A stretch of 64,000 nucleotides of DNA. Origin: Solirubrobacter taibaiensis (GTDB lineage: Bacteria > Actinomycetota > Thermoleophilia > Solirubrobacterales > Solirubrobacteraceae). The notes under the pieces are model-generated. The model saw only the letters and a program-made list of their open reading frames with translations, was not told the DNA's origin and did no database searches. The stretch spans positions 124,001-188,000 of the forward strand of contig JAPDDQ010000006.1 of NCBI GenBank assembly GCA_027587225.1, in the 5' to 3' direction. The first letter of the stretch is position 1; each line of letters starts with the position of its first letter. Of the stretch, positions 47,579 to 55,203 are shown one piece after another. A program made the translations under genes and the position numbers.

Positions 47579-48262
47579 ATGTCAACGATCTTGATCACCG
47601 GGGCCAATCGCAGCCTCGGCTTTGAAGCCGCCCGCCGCCTGATCGAGGCCGGCCATGACGTGTGGATCGGCGCCCGTGACGAGGCACGCGGCCGCGCCGC
47701 CGCCGAGACGTTGGGCGCGCGCTTCGTGCAGCTCGACGTGACCGACGACGCCTCGGTCGCCGCCGCCGTCGAGACGGTCGGCTCCCTCGACGTCCTCGTC
47801 AACAACGCGGGCATCCCCGGCGACTTCGTCCCGCTGCCCGAGGTGACGGTCGAGCACCTGAAGCCGGTCTTCGAGGTCAACGTCTACGGGCCCGTGCGCG
47901 TGCTGCAGGCGTTCCGGCCGCTCCTCGAGCAGTCAGCCAACCCGGTCGTTGTGAACGTGTCCAGCGGGATGGGCTCGATCGGCGTGACCAACGACCCGGA
48001 CCGCATCGAGTCCACCCTGCACAACCTCACCTACGGGCCCTCCAAGACGGCGCTGAACATGCTGACCACGCAGTGGGCGAAGGCGTACCCGAACTTCCGC
48101 ATCAACGTGGTCGACCCGGGTTACACCGCCACCGACTTCAACCACCACAGCGGCCCGCAGACCGTGACGGAGGGCACCGACGCGATCGTCGAGTACGCGC
48201 AGCTCGGCCCGGACGGCCCGACCGGCGGCTACTTCGACCGCCACGGCGAGCTGCCCTGGTGA
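47579..48262 (+). CDS. Short-chain dehydrogenase/reductase
   Basis: 227 residues. NAD(P) motif ILITGANRSLGFEAA, NNAG in DVLVNNAGIPGDF, catalytic Ser in VVNVSSGMGSIG and Tyr/Lys in LTYGPSKTALNML. It ends with NHHSGPQTVTEGTDAI, common in the carbonyl-reductase-like group. The ATG at 47579 starts right at the Rossmann strand. It converges on the permease gene with a 34-base overlap. Confidence 0.92.
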   Translation: MSTILITGANRSLGFEAARRLIEAGHDVWIGARDEARGRAAAETLGARFVQLDVTDDASVAAAVETVGSLDVLVNNAGIPGDFVPLPEVTVEHLKPVFEVNVYGPVRVLQAFRPLLEQSANPVVVNVSSGMGSIGVTNDPDRIESTLHNLTYGPSKTALNMLTTQWAKAYPNFRINVVDPGYTATDFNHHSGPQTVTEGTDAIVEYAQLGPDGPTGGYFDRHGELPW

Positions 48263-48999
48263 ATCCGTTCGCCCGGAGCGATCACGGCTCGCTGGACGAA
48301 CTCGCTCAGTAGCGCGGCGGCGGCGAGTTCGACGGCGAGCAGGCTGAGCAGGACGACGAGCTGCGTGCTCGCCGCTTCGGCGGGCGTGGCGCCGCCGAGC
48401 AGGAGGCCGACGAACGCGCCCGGGAGCGTGACCAGGCCGACGCTGCGGGTCTGGTCGATCGCGGGCGTGAGGCCGGTGTGGATGGCGCGGCGGATGCTCG
48501 GGCGCAGCGCTTCGCGGGCGCTGTCGCCGAGGCACAGGCGCGCCTCGATCTCCGAGTGGGCGCTGTCGAGCTCTTCGAGCAGGCGGCGGCCGGTGAGGCT
48601 GGTCGCCGCCATCGCGCCGCCGATCAGGATGCCGGCGGTCGGCACCGCGGCCCGCGGGGTGAAGTCGAAGGCGCCGACCGCGAGCAGGAAGCCCGTCGCG
48701 GTGAGCGCGGGAACGGCGATCGCGGCGAACGCCCACAGTCGCGCGCTGGGGATCCCGCCGATCCGCCGGCCGGCCGTGAAGGCGGCCGTGGTGAGCATCA
48801 CGGCGACGAACGCGAACGCCAACGCGGGAATCTCGAAGACCGCGACGATCACGGCGCCGACGGCCGTGAGCTGGATCACGGCGCGCGCGGCCGCGACCGC
48901 GAGTTCTTTCGAGAGGCCGAGCCGGAGCCGCCACGCCAGCCCCACTGCGACCACTGCAAGCGCGATGCCGGCGAGCCCTTGGACGAGGACGTCGCTCAC
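48229..48999 (-). CDS. FetB-like (UPF0014) ABC permease
   Basis: 256 residues with about seven helices. UPF0014 pattern: LAVAAARAVIQLTAVGAVIV near the start and RSVGLVTLPGAFVGLLLGGA in the second half. In E. coli the FetA-FetB pair exports iron and protects against oxidative stress. Its ATG overlaps the stop of the ATPase gene by four bases. Confidence 0.88.
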   Translation of the reverse strand: MSDVLVQGLAGIALAVVAVGLAWRLRLGLSKELAVAAARAVIQLTAVGAVIVAVFEIPALAFAFVAVMLTTAAFTAGRRIGGIPSARLWAFAAIAVPALTATGFLLAVGAFDFTPRAAVPTAGILIGGAMAATSLTGRRLLEELDSAHSEIEARLCLGDSAREALRPSIRRAIHTGLTPAIDQTRSVGLVTLPGAFVGLLLGGATPAEAASTQLVVLLSLLAVELAAAALLSEFVQRAVIAPGERIHQGSSPWRSK

Positions 49000-49589
49000 A
49001 GGCGCTGCTCCCGGTCCGCCCAGCTCGTGACCACCGCGCGGTCGTGCGAGGTGAGGCAGATGGCCAGGCCGCCGGCCGCGAGCTCGCGGACGTGGCGGCC
49101 GATCGCCTCGGCCAACGGCGCGTCGAGCCCCGACGTGGGCTCGTCGAGCAGCAGCACCTCGGGCTTGCGGGTCAACGCGCGGGCGATCGCCACGCGGGCT
49201 TGCTCGCCGCCGGAGAGCTTGGCCGCGTCGCGGGCCGCGAAGTCGTCGTCGAGGCCGGCGGCGCCGAGCGCGGCGGCCATGTCCGGCGGCTCGTCCAGCC
49301 CGTAGGCGAGGTTGTCCGCCACGGTCCCGGGCAGCATCACGGGCCGCTGCGCGACGAACCCGACGCGCCGCCGCAGCAGGCGCGGGTCGAGCGTCGCGAC
49401 GTCTACGCCGTCCAGCGTCACCACGCCGCCGTCCAGCGCCACGAGCCGCACGATCGCGCGCAGGAGCGTCGACTTGCCCGCCCCGCTCGGCGCGGTGAGC
49501 GCGATCACCTCGCCGGGTGCGACGGTGAGCGCGACGCCGCGCAGGACGTCCCCCACGCGCACGCCGTCACAGATCAGCCCGTCGGTCAC
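48996..49589 (-). CDS. FetA-like ABC ATP-binding protein
   Basis: 197 residues from GTG 49589. Walker A TAPSGAGKSTLLRAIV, Q-loop VGFVAQRPVMLPG, signature LSGGEQARVAIARAL, Walker B VLLLDEPTSGLDAPL, switch His in LTSHDR. Partner of the UPF0014 permease. TACTCT sits 7-12 bases before the GTG on the coding strand, so the transcript could be leaderless. An ATG at 49613 is the alternative start. Confidence 0.87.
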   Translation of the reverse strand: MTDGLICDGVRVGDVLRGVALTVAPGEVIALTAPSGAGKSTLLRAIVRLVALDGGVVTLDGVDVATLDPRLLRRRVGFVAQRPVMLPGTVADNLAYGLDEPPDMAAALGAAGLDDDFAARDAAKLSGGEQARVAIARALTRKPEVLLLDEPTSGLDAPLAEAIGRHVRELAAGGLAICLTSHDRAVVTSWADREQRL

Positions 49590-49611
49590 CGCCTGAGAGT
49601 AGGGTCCGCCC

Positions 49612-50310
49612 ATGGCCGGTGAGCGCACGTATGCGATCCTTCCGTGCCGGACGCTGGACGACATCGTGCCGTTTTACGAGGCGCTCGGGTTCGTCGTGAC
49701 CTACCGGCAGGAGCGGCCCAATCCGTACCTGGTGGTCCGGCGTGAGGATCTGCACCTGCATTTCGGCGCCATCGACGGGTTCGACCCGGAGCAGTCCTAC
49801 GCCAGCGTGATCGTCGTCGTCCCGGACGCCGAGGCGCTGTACCAGGCGTTCGCGGCCGGCCTGCGCGCGGCGTACGGACGGCTCCCGACGACCAAGATCC
49901 CGCGGCTCCTGCGCCCGCGCAGCAAGCACGGGACCGTGAGCGGATTCACCGTCGTCGACCCGGGCGGGAACTGGCTGCGCGTGAGCCGGCAGGGCGATAC
50001 CGAGGACGCGCAACCCGTCCTGCGGGGCCTCCCGCTGGCGGTCTCGGGCGCCGCGCGCATCGGCGACGCCAAGGGCGACGACGCCGGGGCCGCGCGCATG
50101 CTCGACGCCGCCTTGGCGCGGCACGCCGGGGCGCCGGCCGTCGAACGGTTGCCCGCGCTGGTGTACCGAGCGGAGCTGGCGACCCGGCTCGGCGACGCCG
50201 AGGGGACGCGGGTGGCGCTGGCCGCGGCCCGCGAGCTGCCGCTCACCCCCGAGGAGCGAGCGCAGCTCGGGGCCGACCTGGCCGCGATGGACGACCTCTA
50301 CGCCGGCTGA
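49612..50310 (+). CDS. VOC-fold protein with C-terminal helical extension
   Basis: 232 residues: a VOC module to about residue 125 (ILPCRTLDDIVPFYEALGFV; HGTVSGFTVVDPGGNWLRVS) followed by about 100 residues of Ala-rich helices that resemble TPR-like pairs (GDDAGAARMLDAALARHAGA; LVYRAELATRLGDAEGTRVA). The second module is not typical for VOC proteins; role unknown. It converges on bcp with a 13-base overlap. Confidence 0.83.
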   Translation: MAGERTYAILPCRTLDDIVPFYEALGFVVTYRQERPNPYLVVRREDLHLHFGAIDGFDPEQSYASVIVVVPDAEALYQAFAAGLRAAYGRLPTTKIPRLLRPRSKHGTVSGFTVVDPGGNWLRVSRQGDTEDAQPVLRGLPLAVSGAARIGDAKGDDAGAARMLDAALARHAGAPAVERLPALVYRAELATRLGDAEGTRVALAAARELPLTPEERAQLGADLAAMDDLYAG

Positions 50311-50768
50311 AGCCCGGCGAGCGCCTTCAGGACCTCGTCGTCGTGCGTCTTCGGCGACGCCTTCGGGATGACGTGGACGATCTTGCCCTCGCCGTCGATG
50401 ATGAACGTGGCGCGATTGGCGCCCATATAGGTCTTGCCGTACATCGACTTCTCGCCCCACACGCCGAACGCCTCACACACCGCGTGGTCCTCGTCGGCCA
50501 ACAGCGTGAAGTTCAGCGCCTGCTTGTCGTGGAACTTCTTGACCGCCTTGACCGGGTCGGGCGAGACGCCGAGTACCCGCACGCCGGCCGACGTGTAATC
50601 CGGCAGGTGGTCGCGAATCCCGCACGCCTGGGTCGTGCAGCCGGGCGTGTCGGCCTTGGGGTAAAAATACAGTACAACGGTTCCGCCGTGCAGCTCGGAG
50701 AGCCGCACCGGCTCGCCATTCTCATCCGGCAACTCGAAGTCCGGCGCTTGCTGGCCTTGCTCTAGCAC
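50298..50768 (-). CDS. bcp: Peroxiredoxin Bcp, rebuilt across the left end of the integrated element
   Basis: 156 residues. Peroxidatic Cys44 and resolving Cys49 in DTPGCTTQACGIRD; also FTLLADEDHAVCEAFGVWGE. A thiol peroxidase for alkyl hydroperoxides. The gene is a chimera: codons from 40 onward are host DNA, while codons 1-37 and the promoter region come from the element, joined at codons 38-40 (K-A-D). The element part uses A/T-ending codons (GTT GTA CTG TAT TTT) where the displaced host part has GTC GTC CTC TAC TTC. GTG 50768 is chosen for its GGAAGGGA upstream; an in-frame ATG at 50930 would add 54 residues. Confidence 0.92.
   Translation of the reverse strand: MLEQGQQAPDFELPDENGEPVRLSELHGGTVVLYFYPKADTPGCTTQACGIRDHLPDYTSAGVRVLGVSPDPVKAVKKFHDKQALNFTLLADEDHAVCEAFGVWGEKSMYGKTYMGANRATFIIDGEGKIVHVIPKASPKTHDDEVLKALAGLQPA
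50649..50669. other. attL: left attachment junction
   Basis: Core GTCGGCCTT (50649-50657) followed by the element arm GGGGTAAAAATA (50658-50669). The same core occurs at 60548-60556 next to an arm that is the near-complement. Left of the core is host bcp. Confidence 0.88.
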
Positions 50769-50946
50769 GAGTCCCAGTCCCTTCCGTCGATCTAACGAAG
50801 GGAGCCAACGATACGCGGCCAAAGCAGCGAACTTTTCAAGCTCCCTCTCGCGCGAGTGGTCTAAGCACCAATCGTCGCTCAACCCTTCTCCGTAGGCGAA
50901 GGCTCTCACCTCTTCCCTCTCTCCTCTCATACCACTTCAGGCTGCT

Positions 50947-51603
50947 ATGCCCGCTGTAGAGCCGAGAGCAGAGCAGCGGCAGGCCGAGATGGATGGCTTC
51001 CTGAAGGCGCAGGAGAGCGGGACGCTGCCCGTTGACGTGCCGACGCTCGACGTGCCTGCGCAGCTAGGACGACCGGCCCACGTGGTGGCCAGGTTCTATG
51101 CGAGGGTGTGGGCGCTGCACCACGACCAGCTCCTGCCACGCGCGCCGATGTTCGCCTCGGATTGGGTGGCGCGCCACACCGGCCTCGCACCGATGACGGC
51201 GTACCGGGCGCTCAAGCGACTCGAGGAGGCCGGCGTCCTGCGCAAAGCAGGGGAACTGCGACTGCGCTCAGGCAGGACGGTGTTCTTGTGGGCTCCGGGG
51301 CTCCCACTGAGCACGCACGGCGTCGAAGCTGAGACCGAAGACGCCGGCGTCTCCGTCGAGCCAGTCGGTGACGGTCTGCATGACCTGCTCGTGCGCAGAG
51401 CAGAAGAGGCCAGGGCCAAGCGGCCGCGCAGTGCACGGCCCGAACCCGCAACTGATCCCGATGCTGGGCGGCATACCCGAACCGTACCCGGCCAGGGCGT
51501 GAACTTGGTGGACCCAGCAGATGAACTGCCGCCCTACCCCCACGAACGGCTTCATCCCACAGAAGTGGCGCTGCCTCGGAACGCGATCCTCGGAATGGAG
51601 TGA
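50947..51603 (+). CDS. Winged-helix DNA-binding protein of the element
   Basis: 218 residues. The central region (about 45-120) is a winged HTH: FASDWVARHTGLAPMTAYRA, LKRLEEAGVLRKAGELRLRS, with the wing SGRTVFLWAPG. The N-terminal arm is Glu/Gln-rich and the C-terminal ~90 residues are disordered and basic. First gene of the rightward arm, 178 bases from bcp. Could be the replication initiator, a repressor or an activator; sequence alone does not decide. Confidence 0.75.
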   Translation: MPAVEPRAEQRQAEMDGFLKAQESGTLPVDVPTLDVPAQLGRPAHVVARFYARVWALHHDQLLPRAPMFASDWVARHTGLAPMTAYRALKRLEEAGVLRKAGELRLRSGRTVFLWAPGLPLSTHGVEAETEDAGVSVEPVGDGLHDLLVRRAEEARAKRPRSARPEPATDPDAGRHTRTVPGQGVNLVDPADELPPYPHERLHPTEVALPRNAILGME

Positions 51604-51612
51604 CCGACAGCA

Positions 51613-51870
51613 ATGACCATCTACAGATTCGGGCATGGCACCCCACCTGGCCCGCAGCCGGACGATGTCGGCCTGCTGTGGGCCATCCACGCGGATGGCC
51701 GCACCCTGGTGGCGGAGCCGCACGACACGCGGTACATGCCGATCCCGGAGAAGCTGGCCGAGATCAAAGACCGCATTGCGGTGGAGACAGCGCACGGCGA
51801 CCAATTGCGCGCGAAGATGGCTGCGCTCGACAGGGGCGAAGATCCGGAGCGGCCACCTACTCTTAGTTGA
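51613..51870 (+). CDS. Small element protein, 85 residues
   Basis: The ATG follows the previous stop by 9 bases. The product begins TIYRFGHGTPPGPQPDDVGL, has a beta-like middle (LLWAIHADGRTLVAEPHDTR), then a helix (PEKLAEIKDRIAVETAHGDQ). No family recognised. Probably co-transcribed with the winged-helix gene. Confidence 0.65.
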   Translation: MTIYRFGHGTPPGPQPDDVGLLWAIHADGRTLVAEPHDTRYMPIPEKLAEIKDRIAVETAHGDQLRAKMAALDRGEDPERPPTLS

Positions 51871-52048
51871 ACGGCTACATCCGCCAGGGTGGGCGCGGGC
51901 GGCCCCGCGCCGCCCGCCCTCACCGATTCGGGAAGCGTTGATAGCTTCTGCGACTCAATCGGTGCGGTTTGAGATCTCTGTTTCTCGAATCATCGGATTT
52001 AGCGGCAAAGGCGTGGATGCCGTCACCCGGATCGTCTACTCTGTTCGT

Positions 52049-52618
52049 GTGCCAAGTCGTGAACAAGAAGCCAAGCTGCTCAGCGAGTACGAGCGCGAGC
52101 TGGCCAAGGCGCTTGAGGACGTTGAGACGCTGACCCCGATCGTCCAAGGTCTCCGCCGTCGCGTCGGCACGACCCCGGACGAACCGGAGGCGGAAGAGAA
52201 GGCGGCGCAGATAAACGTCAAGGTCTCGCCCCCACTTCGCGCCGTTGTTGAACGACGCAGTGCGCAGCTCGAGGCCCAGAACGAACTCGAACCCGCTGAC
52301 GACGACACAGATCTCCGAACCTATCGCGGACGAGTCACGCTCACGTCGTTCTTGCGTGTCTTCGCCGTTGGTGATGAGCCAGTGGCCCCGGACACGATCG
52401 TGGCGCGTGTCGCTGAGGCCCCTCCGTTCAGGAACACGCCGCCCGCACGCAACACCATTTTGACGCGGCTCAACGAGCTCGCGAACGCTGGAAAGCTCAC
52501 AAAGCTTGAGGACGGCCGGTACGTGCGTCCTCGGGACAGCCACGGCTCTGGGAATCCGGGTGTGAACGCGGGCAGTCCCAGAGGAAGGGGTACTGAGACG
52601 ACGGGGGATGGATCCTGA
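52049..52618 (+). CDS. Coiled-coil plus winged-helix-like protein of the element
   Basis: 189 residues from GTG 52049. A TACTCT -10-like box ends seven bases before the GTG, suggesting a leaderless transcript. N-terminal coiled coil (SREQEAKLLSEYERELAKAL), an acidic middle, then a C-terminal segment that looks like a winged helix (NTILTRLNELANAGKLTKLE, DGRYVRPR). The frame is open further upstream, but that DNA is A/T-richer and lacks coding bias. Function unknown; a regulator or structural DNA-binding protein. Confidence 0.65.
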   Translation: MPSREQEAKLLSEYERELAKALEDVETLTPIVQGLRRRVGTTPDEPEAEEKAAQINVKVSPPLRAVVERRSAQLEAQNELEPADDDTDLRTYRGRVTLTSFLRVFAVGDEPVAPDTIVARVAEAPPFRNTPPARNTILTRLNELANAGKLTKLEDGRYVRPRDSHGSGNPGVNAGSPRGRGTETTGDGS

Positions 52619-52635
52619 TCCCGTCGCCTCATCCC

Positions 52636-52697
52636 TGGGCTGTGTAGCCACCGGAGGGGGAGTCGCTTAGGCGGCTCTCCCTCCGCTCCATAGCCCA
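52636..52697. terminator. Compound hairpin before the capsid gene
   Basis: Inner arms GGAGGGGGAGTCGC (52653-52666) and GCGGCTCTCCCTCC (52671-52684), pairing with two G-U wobbles over a TTAG loop; outer arms TGGGCT (52636) and AGCCCA (52692). It lies just past the stop at 52618. No U-tract; it may act as a terminator or RNA structure. Confidence 0.55.
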
Positions 52698-52732
52698 CTG
52701 TAACGCCTTAGCGCCTCCTCGCGAAATCCGAT

Positions 52733-52758
52733 AACGGCACGTACCATTCCGTGCCGTT
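52733..52758. promoter_or_regulatory. Inverted repeat upstream of the capsid gene
   Basis: AACGGCACG (52733-52741) and CGTGCCGTT (52750-52758), perfect 9-bp arms with an 8-base centre, 59 bases before the capsid start. Suitable for an operator of the late gene. Confidence 0.5.
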
Positions 52759-52816
52759 CCGGTGAAGCCGTGGCCTGGCCGCACTTCACGAGTTGACTCA
52801 CTCGTGAGGTGCCGCA

Positions 52817-54217
52817 GTGCCACGCAGCAGCCCATTCTCCGTCCGTTCCAACGGGATTACCTACGGCTACGCGAGCTACGACGCGATGGTCGAGGGGCTC
52901 CACGAACTCGACGCCAAGTACCAGGGCCGGGCGATGCCGGAAGCCGCCCGCGAGCACTGGAACGCGTTGAACACGCTGATCGAGGAGCAGCGCGTCCGCA
53001 ACGATCGGTTGCAGCAACTCGACCGCGCCGGGAACGGCGAGGCGCGCGCCGCGACCGAGAGCGGCGCCTCGTTCCACACGCCGCCCCGCACCGGCAGCCC
53101 CGACCCCCGGCAGCAGATGCGGGACACCGGCTTGCGCGCCATCGAGCGGATGGGCAGCTACCTCAGCAGCGCGGCCGGGGATCGGCTCACGGACTTGGTG
53201 GAGCGGGACCGCTCCGGCCGGGACGCCGTGTACCTGGCTGCCGTGAGCAGCCCCGCGTACGAGCGCGCGTTCGCCCGCCGCCTCATGAACCCGGACACGG
53301 CCGCGTTCGAGATGGGCGCGGAGGAGCACGACGCGGTGCGGGCCGCGCTCCACGCCGAGCAGGAACGTGCCCTCACCATCGCCAGCGGCAACTTCCCGCT
53401 GCCCGCCACGATCGATCCGTCGATCCTGCTCACCAGCAACGGCGAGCTGAACCCGATCCGTGAGATCTCGAACGTGACGAGCATCGCCACGAGCGAGTGG
53501 CACGGCATCAGCAGCGCGGGCATGAACGCCTCGTTCGCACCCGAGGGCACCGAGGTGGGGGACAACACCCCCACCCTCGTCCATCCGGTGATCAAGGCCG
53601 AGAAGGCGCACAGCTACTGCGAATTCAGCATCGAGGCCGGGATGGACTGGCTGAGCCTGCGCAGCGAACTCGAGGCCCTGATCGCCGACGCCCGCGACCA
53701 ACTCGAATGCGAGAAGTTCTTGTTCGGTGACGGGACCGACGAGCCCGAGGGGATCATCAGCGGCCTCGCGGCGAGCAGCTTCGTGACCGGCAGCGGCACC
53801 GCGACGTTCGCCATCGGCGACCTCTACAGGGTGCAGGAGCAGCTCCCGCCCCGGTTCAGCCCGCGCGCCCACTGGCTCACCAGCCTCCCCATCGCGAACC
53901 AGACGTTGCAGTTCACGGGGCCGGGTTCGACGCAGGTGGAGGCGTGGAGCGACGACCGGCGGCGGCTCCTGAACAAGCCGTGGCACGAGGCGAGCATGAT
54001 GGACCGCACCGTCACCACCGGCTCCGAGATCGCGCTGTACGGCGACTTCCGGGCCGGGTTCAAGATCGTCGACAGAATCGGGCTCAGCGTCGAGCTCGTG
54101 CCGCACGTGCTCGGCCCGAACCGCAGGCCGCTCGGCGTCCGAGGCTTGTACGCCTTCTGGCGGGTCGGCGCGGGCGTGATCGCGGACGCGGCGATCCGGG
54201 CGCTGCGGGTGAAGTAG
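52817..54217 (+). CDS. HK97-fold phage major capsid protein
   Basis: 466 residues from GTG with GAGG 8 bases upstream. The N-terminal ~100 residues are Glu/Arg-rich helices like an HK97 delta (scaffold) domain. The rest shows the family pattern: KAEKAHSYCEFSIEAGMDWL, ARDQLECEKFLFGDGTDEPE, GIISGLAASSFVT, RAHWLTSLPIANQTLQ, and the C-terminal YGDFRAGFKIVDRIGLSVEL. No protease gene or fused protease is seen. Capsid shells form only with correct partners, so this element probably packages with help from a phage, or makes its own small head (inference). Confidence 0.88.
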   Translation: MPRSSPFSVRSNGITYGYASYDAMVEGLHELDAKYQGRAMPEAAREHWNALNTLIEEQRVRNDRLQQLDRAGNGEARAATESGASFHTPPRTGSPDPRQQMRDTGLRAIERMGSYLSSAAGDRLTDLVERDRSGRDAVYLAAVSSPAYERAFARRLMNPDTAAFEMGAEEHDAVRAALHAEQERALTIASGNFPLPATIDPSILLTSNGELNPIREISNVTSIATSEWHGISSAGMNASFAPEGTEVGDNTPTLVHPVIKAEKAHSYCEFSIEAGMDWLSLRSELEALIADARDQLECEKFLFGDGTDEPEGIISGLAASSFVTGSGTATFAIGDLYRVQEQLPPRFSPRAHWLTSLPIANQTLQFTGPGSTQVEAWSDDRRRLLNKPWHEASMMDRTVTTGSEIALYGDFRAGFKIVDRIGLSVELVPHVLGPNRRPLGVRGLYAFWRVGAGVIADAAIRALRVK

Positions 54218-54219
54218 CC

Positions 54220-54438
54220 ATGCACGCGCCAGTGCCAACCGTCTTCGTCGGCGGGCCTCTCGACGGCCAGGAGGAACAGCGGGACGCAGAGGACCTTCCC
54301 GGCACGCTCGGTTTCTGGCTTCGTCATGCCGGCGGGGTCAGTACCGCGAGGTATGAGCGGCGGAACGAGCCGGATGCGCGGTGCCGCATCCGGTACGAGT
54401 GCGTCGAGGAAGGGGCGCTCGTCCCGTGCCCCGCGTAG
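54220..54438 (+). CDS. Small phage-type protein, 72 residues
   Basis: The ATG starts two bases after the capsid stop. Product: APVPTVFVGGPLDGQEEQRD, then TLGFWLRHAGGVSTARYERR and a Cys-containing end. The VFVGGPLDG opening recurs in small actinophage proteins of unknown function. Encoded next to the capsid, so a virion or assembly role is possible. Confidence 0.65.
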   Translation: MHAPVPTVFVGGPLDGQEEQRDAEDLPGTLGFWLRHAGGVSTARYERRNEPDARCRIRYECVEEGALVPCPA

Positions 54439-54641
54439 CGAACCCGCAGAGCGTGGCCGGGTGGGTGCGCCGCGCCGCGCTCACCGACCCACGCGGCGAC
54501 AACCTGCTCGCTGCGGCGCTCGGCGTCTCGTCCGAGCAGGTCCGCGCCGTCCGAGAGCAGGCGGCCCGCGAGGGCCGCGAGCACGTCACCCACCGTGGGT
54601 ACGGGGGCACGCCGCCTCGTACCCGGCCACCCGCGCCGTAG
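54426..54641 (+). CDS. Small helical protein of the element, 71 residues
   Basis: GTG start overlapping the previous gene by 13 bases. Product: PRVANPQSVAGWVRRAALTD, then helices (AAALGVSSEQVRAVREQAAR) and a disordered Thr/Pro end. Possibly a small DNA-binding protein; no family recognised. A strong hairpin follows 16 bases after the stop. Confidence 0.55.
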   Translation: MPRVANPQSVAGWVRRAALTDPRGDNLLAAALGVSSEQVRAVREQAAREGREHVTHRGYGGTPPRTRPPAP

Positions 54642-54657
54642 GGCACGCGGCGCGCAC

Positions 54658-54695
54658 GAGCCCGGAGTCCCCCGTGCGGTGGGGGCTCCGGGCTC
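54658..54695 (+). terminator. Strong hairpin ending the rightward arm
   Basis: GAGCCCGGAGTCCCCC (54658-54673) pairs with GGGGGCTCCGGGCTC (54681-54695), 15 bp with one bulged T and a 7-base loop, directly after the last rightward gene. There is no clear U-tract. Confidence 0.65.
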
Positions 54696-54768
54696 ACCCC
54701 TGCCGGGACGCGGACGAGCCGCACCACATGGCTCGAACCCGGACGGCTACAACCCCGAGTTCAGCTAC

Positions 54769-54996
54769 ATGGAGGACACGTTCCTCGACGAGTTCACGCG
54801 CTACCTCGTAACTTGGCGCGTTGGCGTTCATTTAGGCCGGATACCGCTGCGCGCAGCGAGATCGAACACAACACCGCCTAGATGGGCGATGTCCAAAAGT
54901 GTGCGGAAGTGTGCAGAACTTGCGCCGACGGACAAGTTCTTGTCCCGGTGGTCACTGATGCGGTCCGAGGCGCCCCGTAAGGTTCCTTCGGCGTGA
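54769..54996 (+). pseudogene. Possible gene remnant
   Basis: A 75-codon frame whose first part (EDTFLDEFTRYLVTWRVG, preceded in frame by SNPDGYNPEFSYM) reads like a real protein, while the rest has atypical composition and no recognisable domain. It may be the stub of a deleted phage gene. Low support. Confidence 0.25.
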
Positions 54997-55131
54997 CAGG
55001 CCGGTCCCGCCCCCTCGGTAACGGTTAGCTGCCAAGAGCCGAGGGGGCGGGGCGCTTAGCCCTGGCGTGGCAGGTTCCTGCCATCCGTTCTACCAAGCTA
55101 CCAACGGTCCCGGCGGATAACTAGGTTCGCA

Positions 55132-55203
55132 GTTCCGTTGCTGATTCCGTTCTTGGTTTCGAAGCTGGTCCCGTTCTCGATCCCGTAGCTGGTTCCGGAA
55201 CTA
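55132..55203. repeat. 12-bp tandem repeat array beside the translocase gene
   Basis: Six imperfect 12-bp units in a row: GTTCCGTTGCTG, ATTCCGTTCTTG, GTTTCGAAGCTG, GTCCCGTTCTCG, ATCCCGTAGCTG, GTTCCGGAACTA; consensus RTTCCGTTGCTG. The last unit covers the stop codon of the FtsK-like gene. On the minus strand the units continue the gene frame past its TAG as four-residue steps of the type RNQ/RDQ. The array may be an iteron or translocase-recognition site, a decayed coding tail, or both. Confidence 0.75.

Larger units (their letters stand above)
54642..55131. other. Convergent control region of the element, mostly non-coding
   Basis: Holds, in order: the 54658 hairpin; 10-bp direct repeats AAGTGTGCGG/AAGTGTGCAG (54897, 54907); an 8-bp dyad AGAACTTG/CAAGTTCT (54915-54940); a 13-bp perfect stem CCCGCCCCCTCGG (55006-55018 with 55039-55051, 20-base loop); and TGGCAGG-TT-CCTGCCA (55068-55083). 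The adjacent 12-bp tandem array completes it. The content suits an origin, packaging or transfer site; which one cannot be told by reading. Confidence 0.6.

Noticed and set aside
50768-50930. Taking the ATG at 50930 as the bcp start
   Set aside because: It would add 54 residues absent from Bcp proteins; GTG 50768 has a good RBS and gives the normal length. Kept only as an alternative.
51920-52651. 243-codon minus-strand frame opposite the coiled-coil gene
   Set aside because: No start context, no domain, and the plus-strand frame has a clear coiled-coil pattern and a -10-like box.
52817-54217. Encapsulin nanocompartment instead of phage capsid
   Set aside because: The chain has a helical scaffold-like N-terminus and the C-terminal pattern of HK97 phage capsids, no cargo enzyme is adjacent, and it sits in an integrase-bounded element.
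55132-55203. CRISPR or VNTR interpretation of the 12-bp units
   Set aside because: Units are contiguous with no spacers and vary; an iteron, transfer-site or coding repeat fits better.
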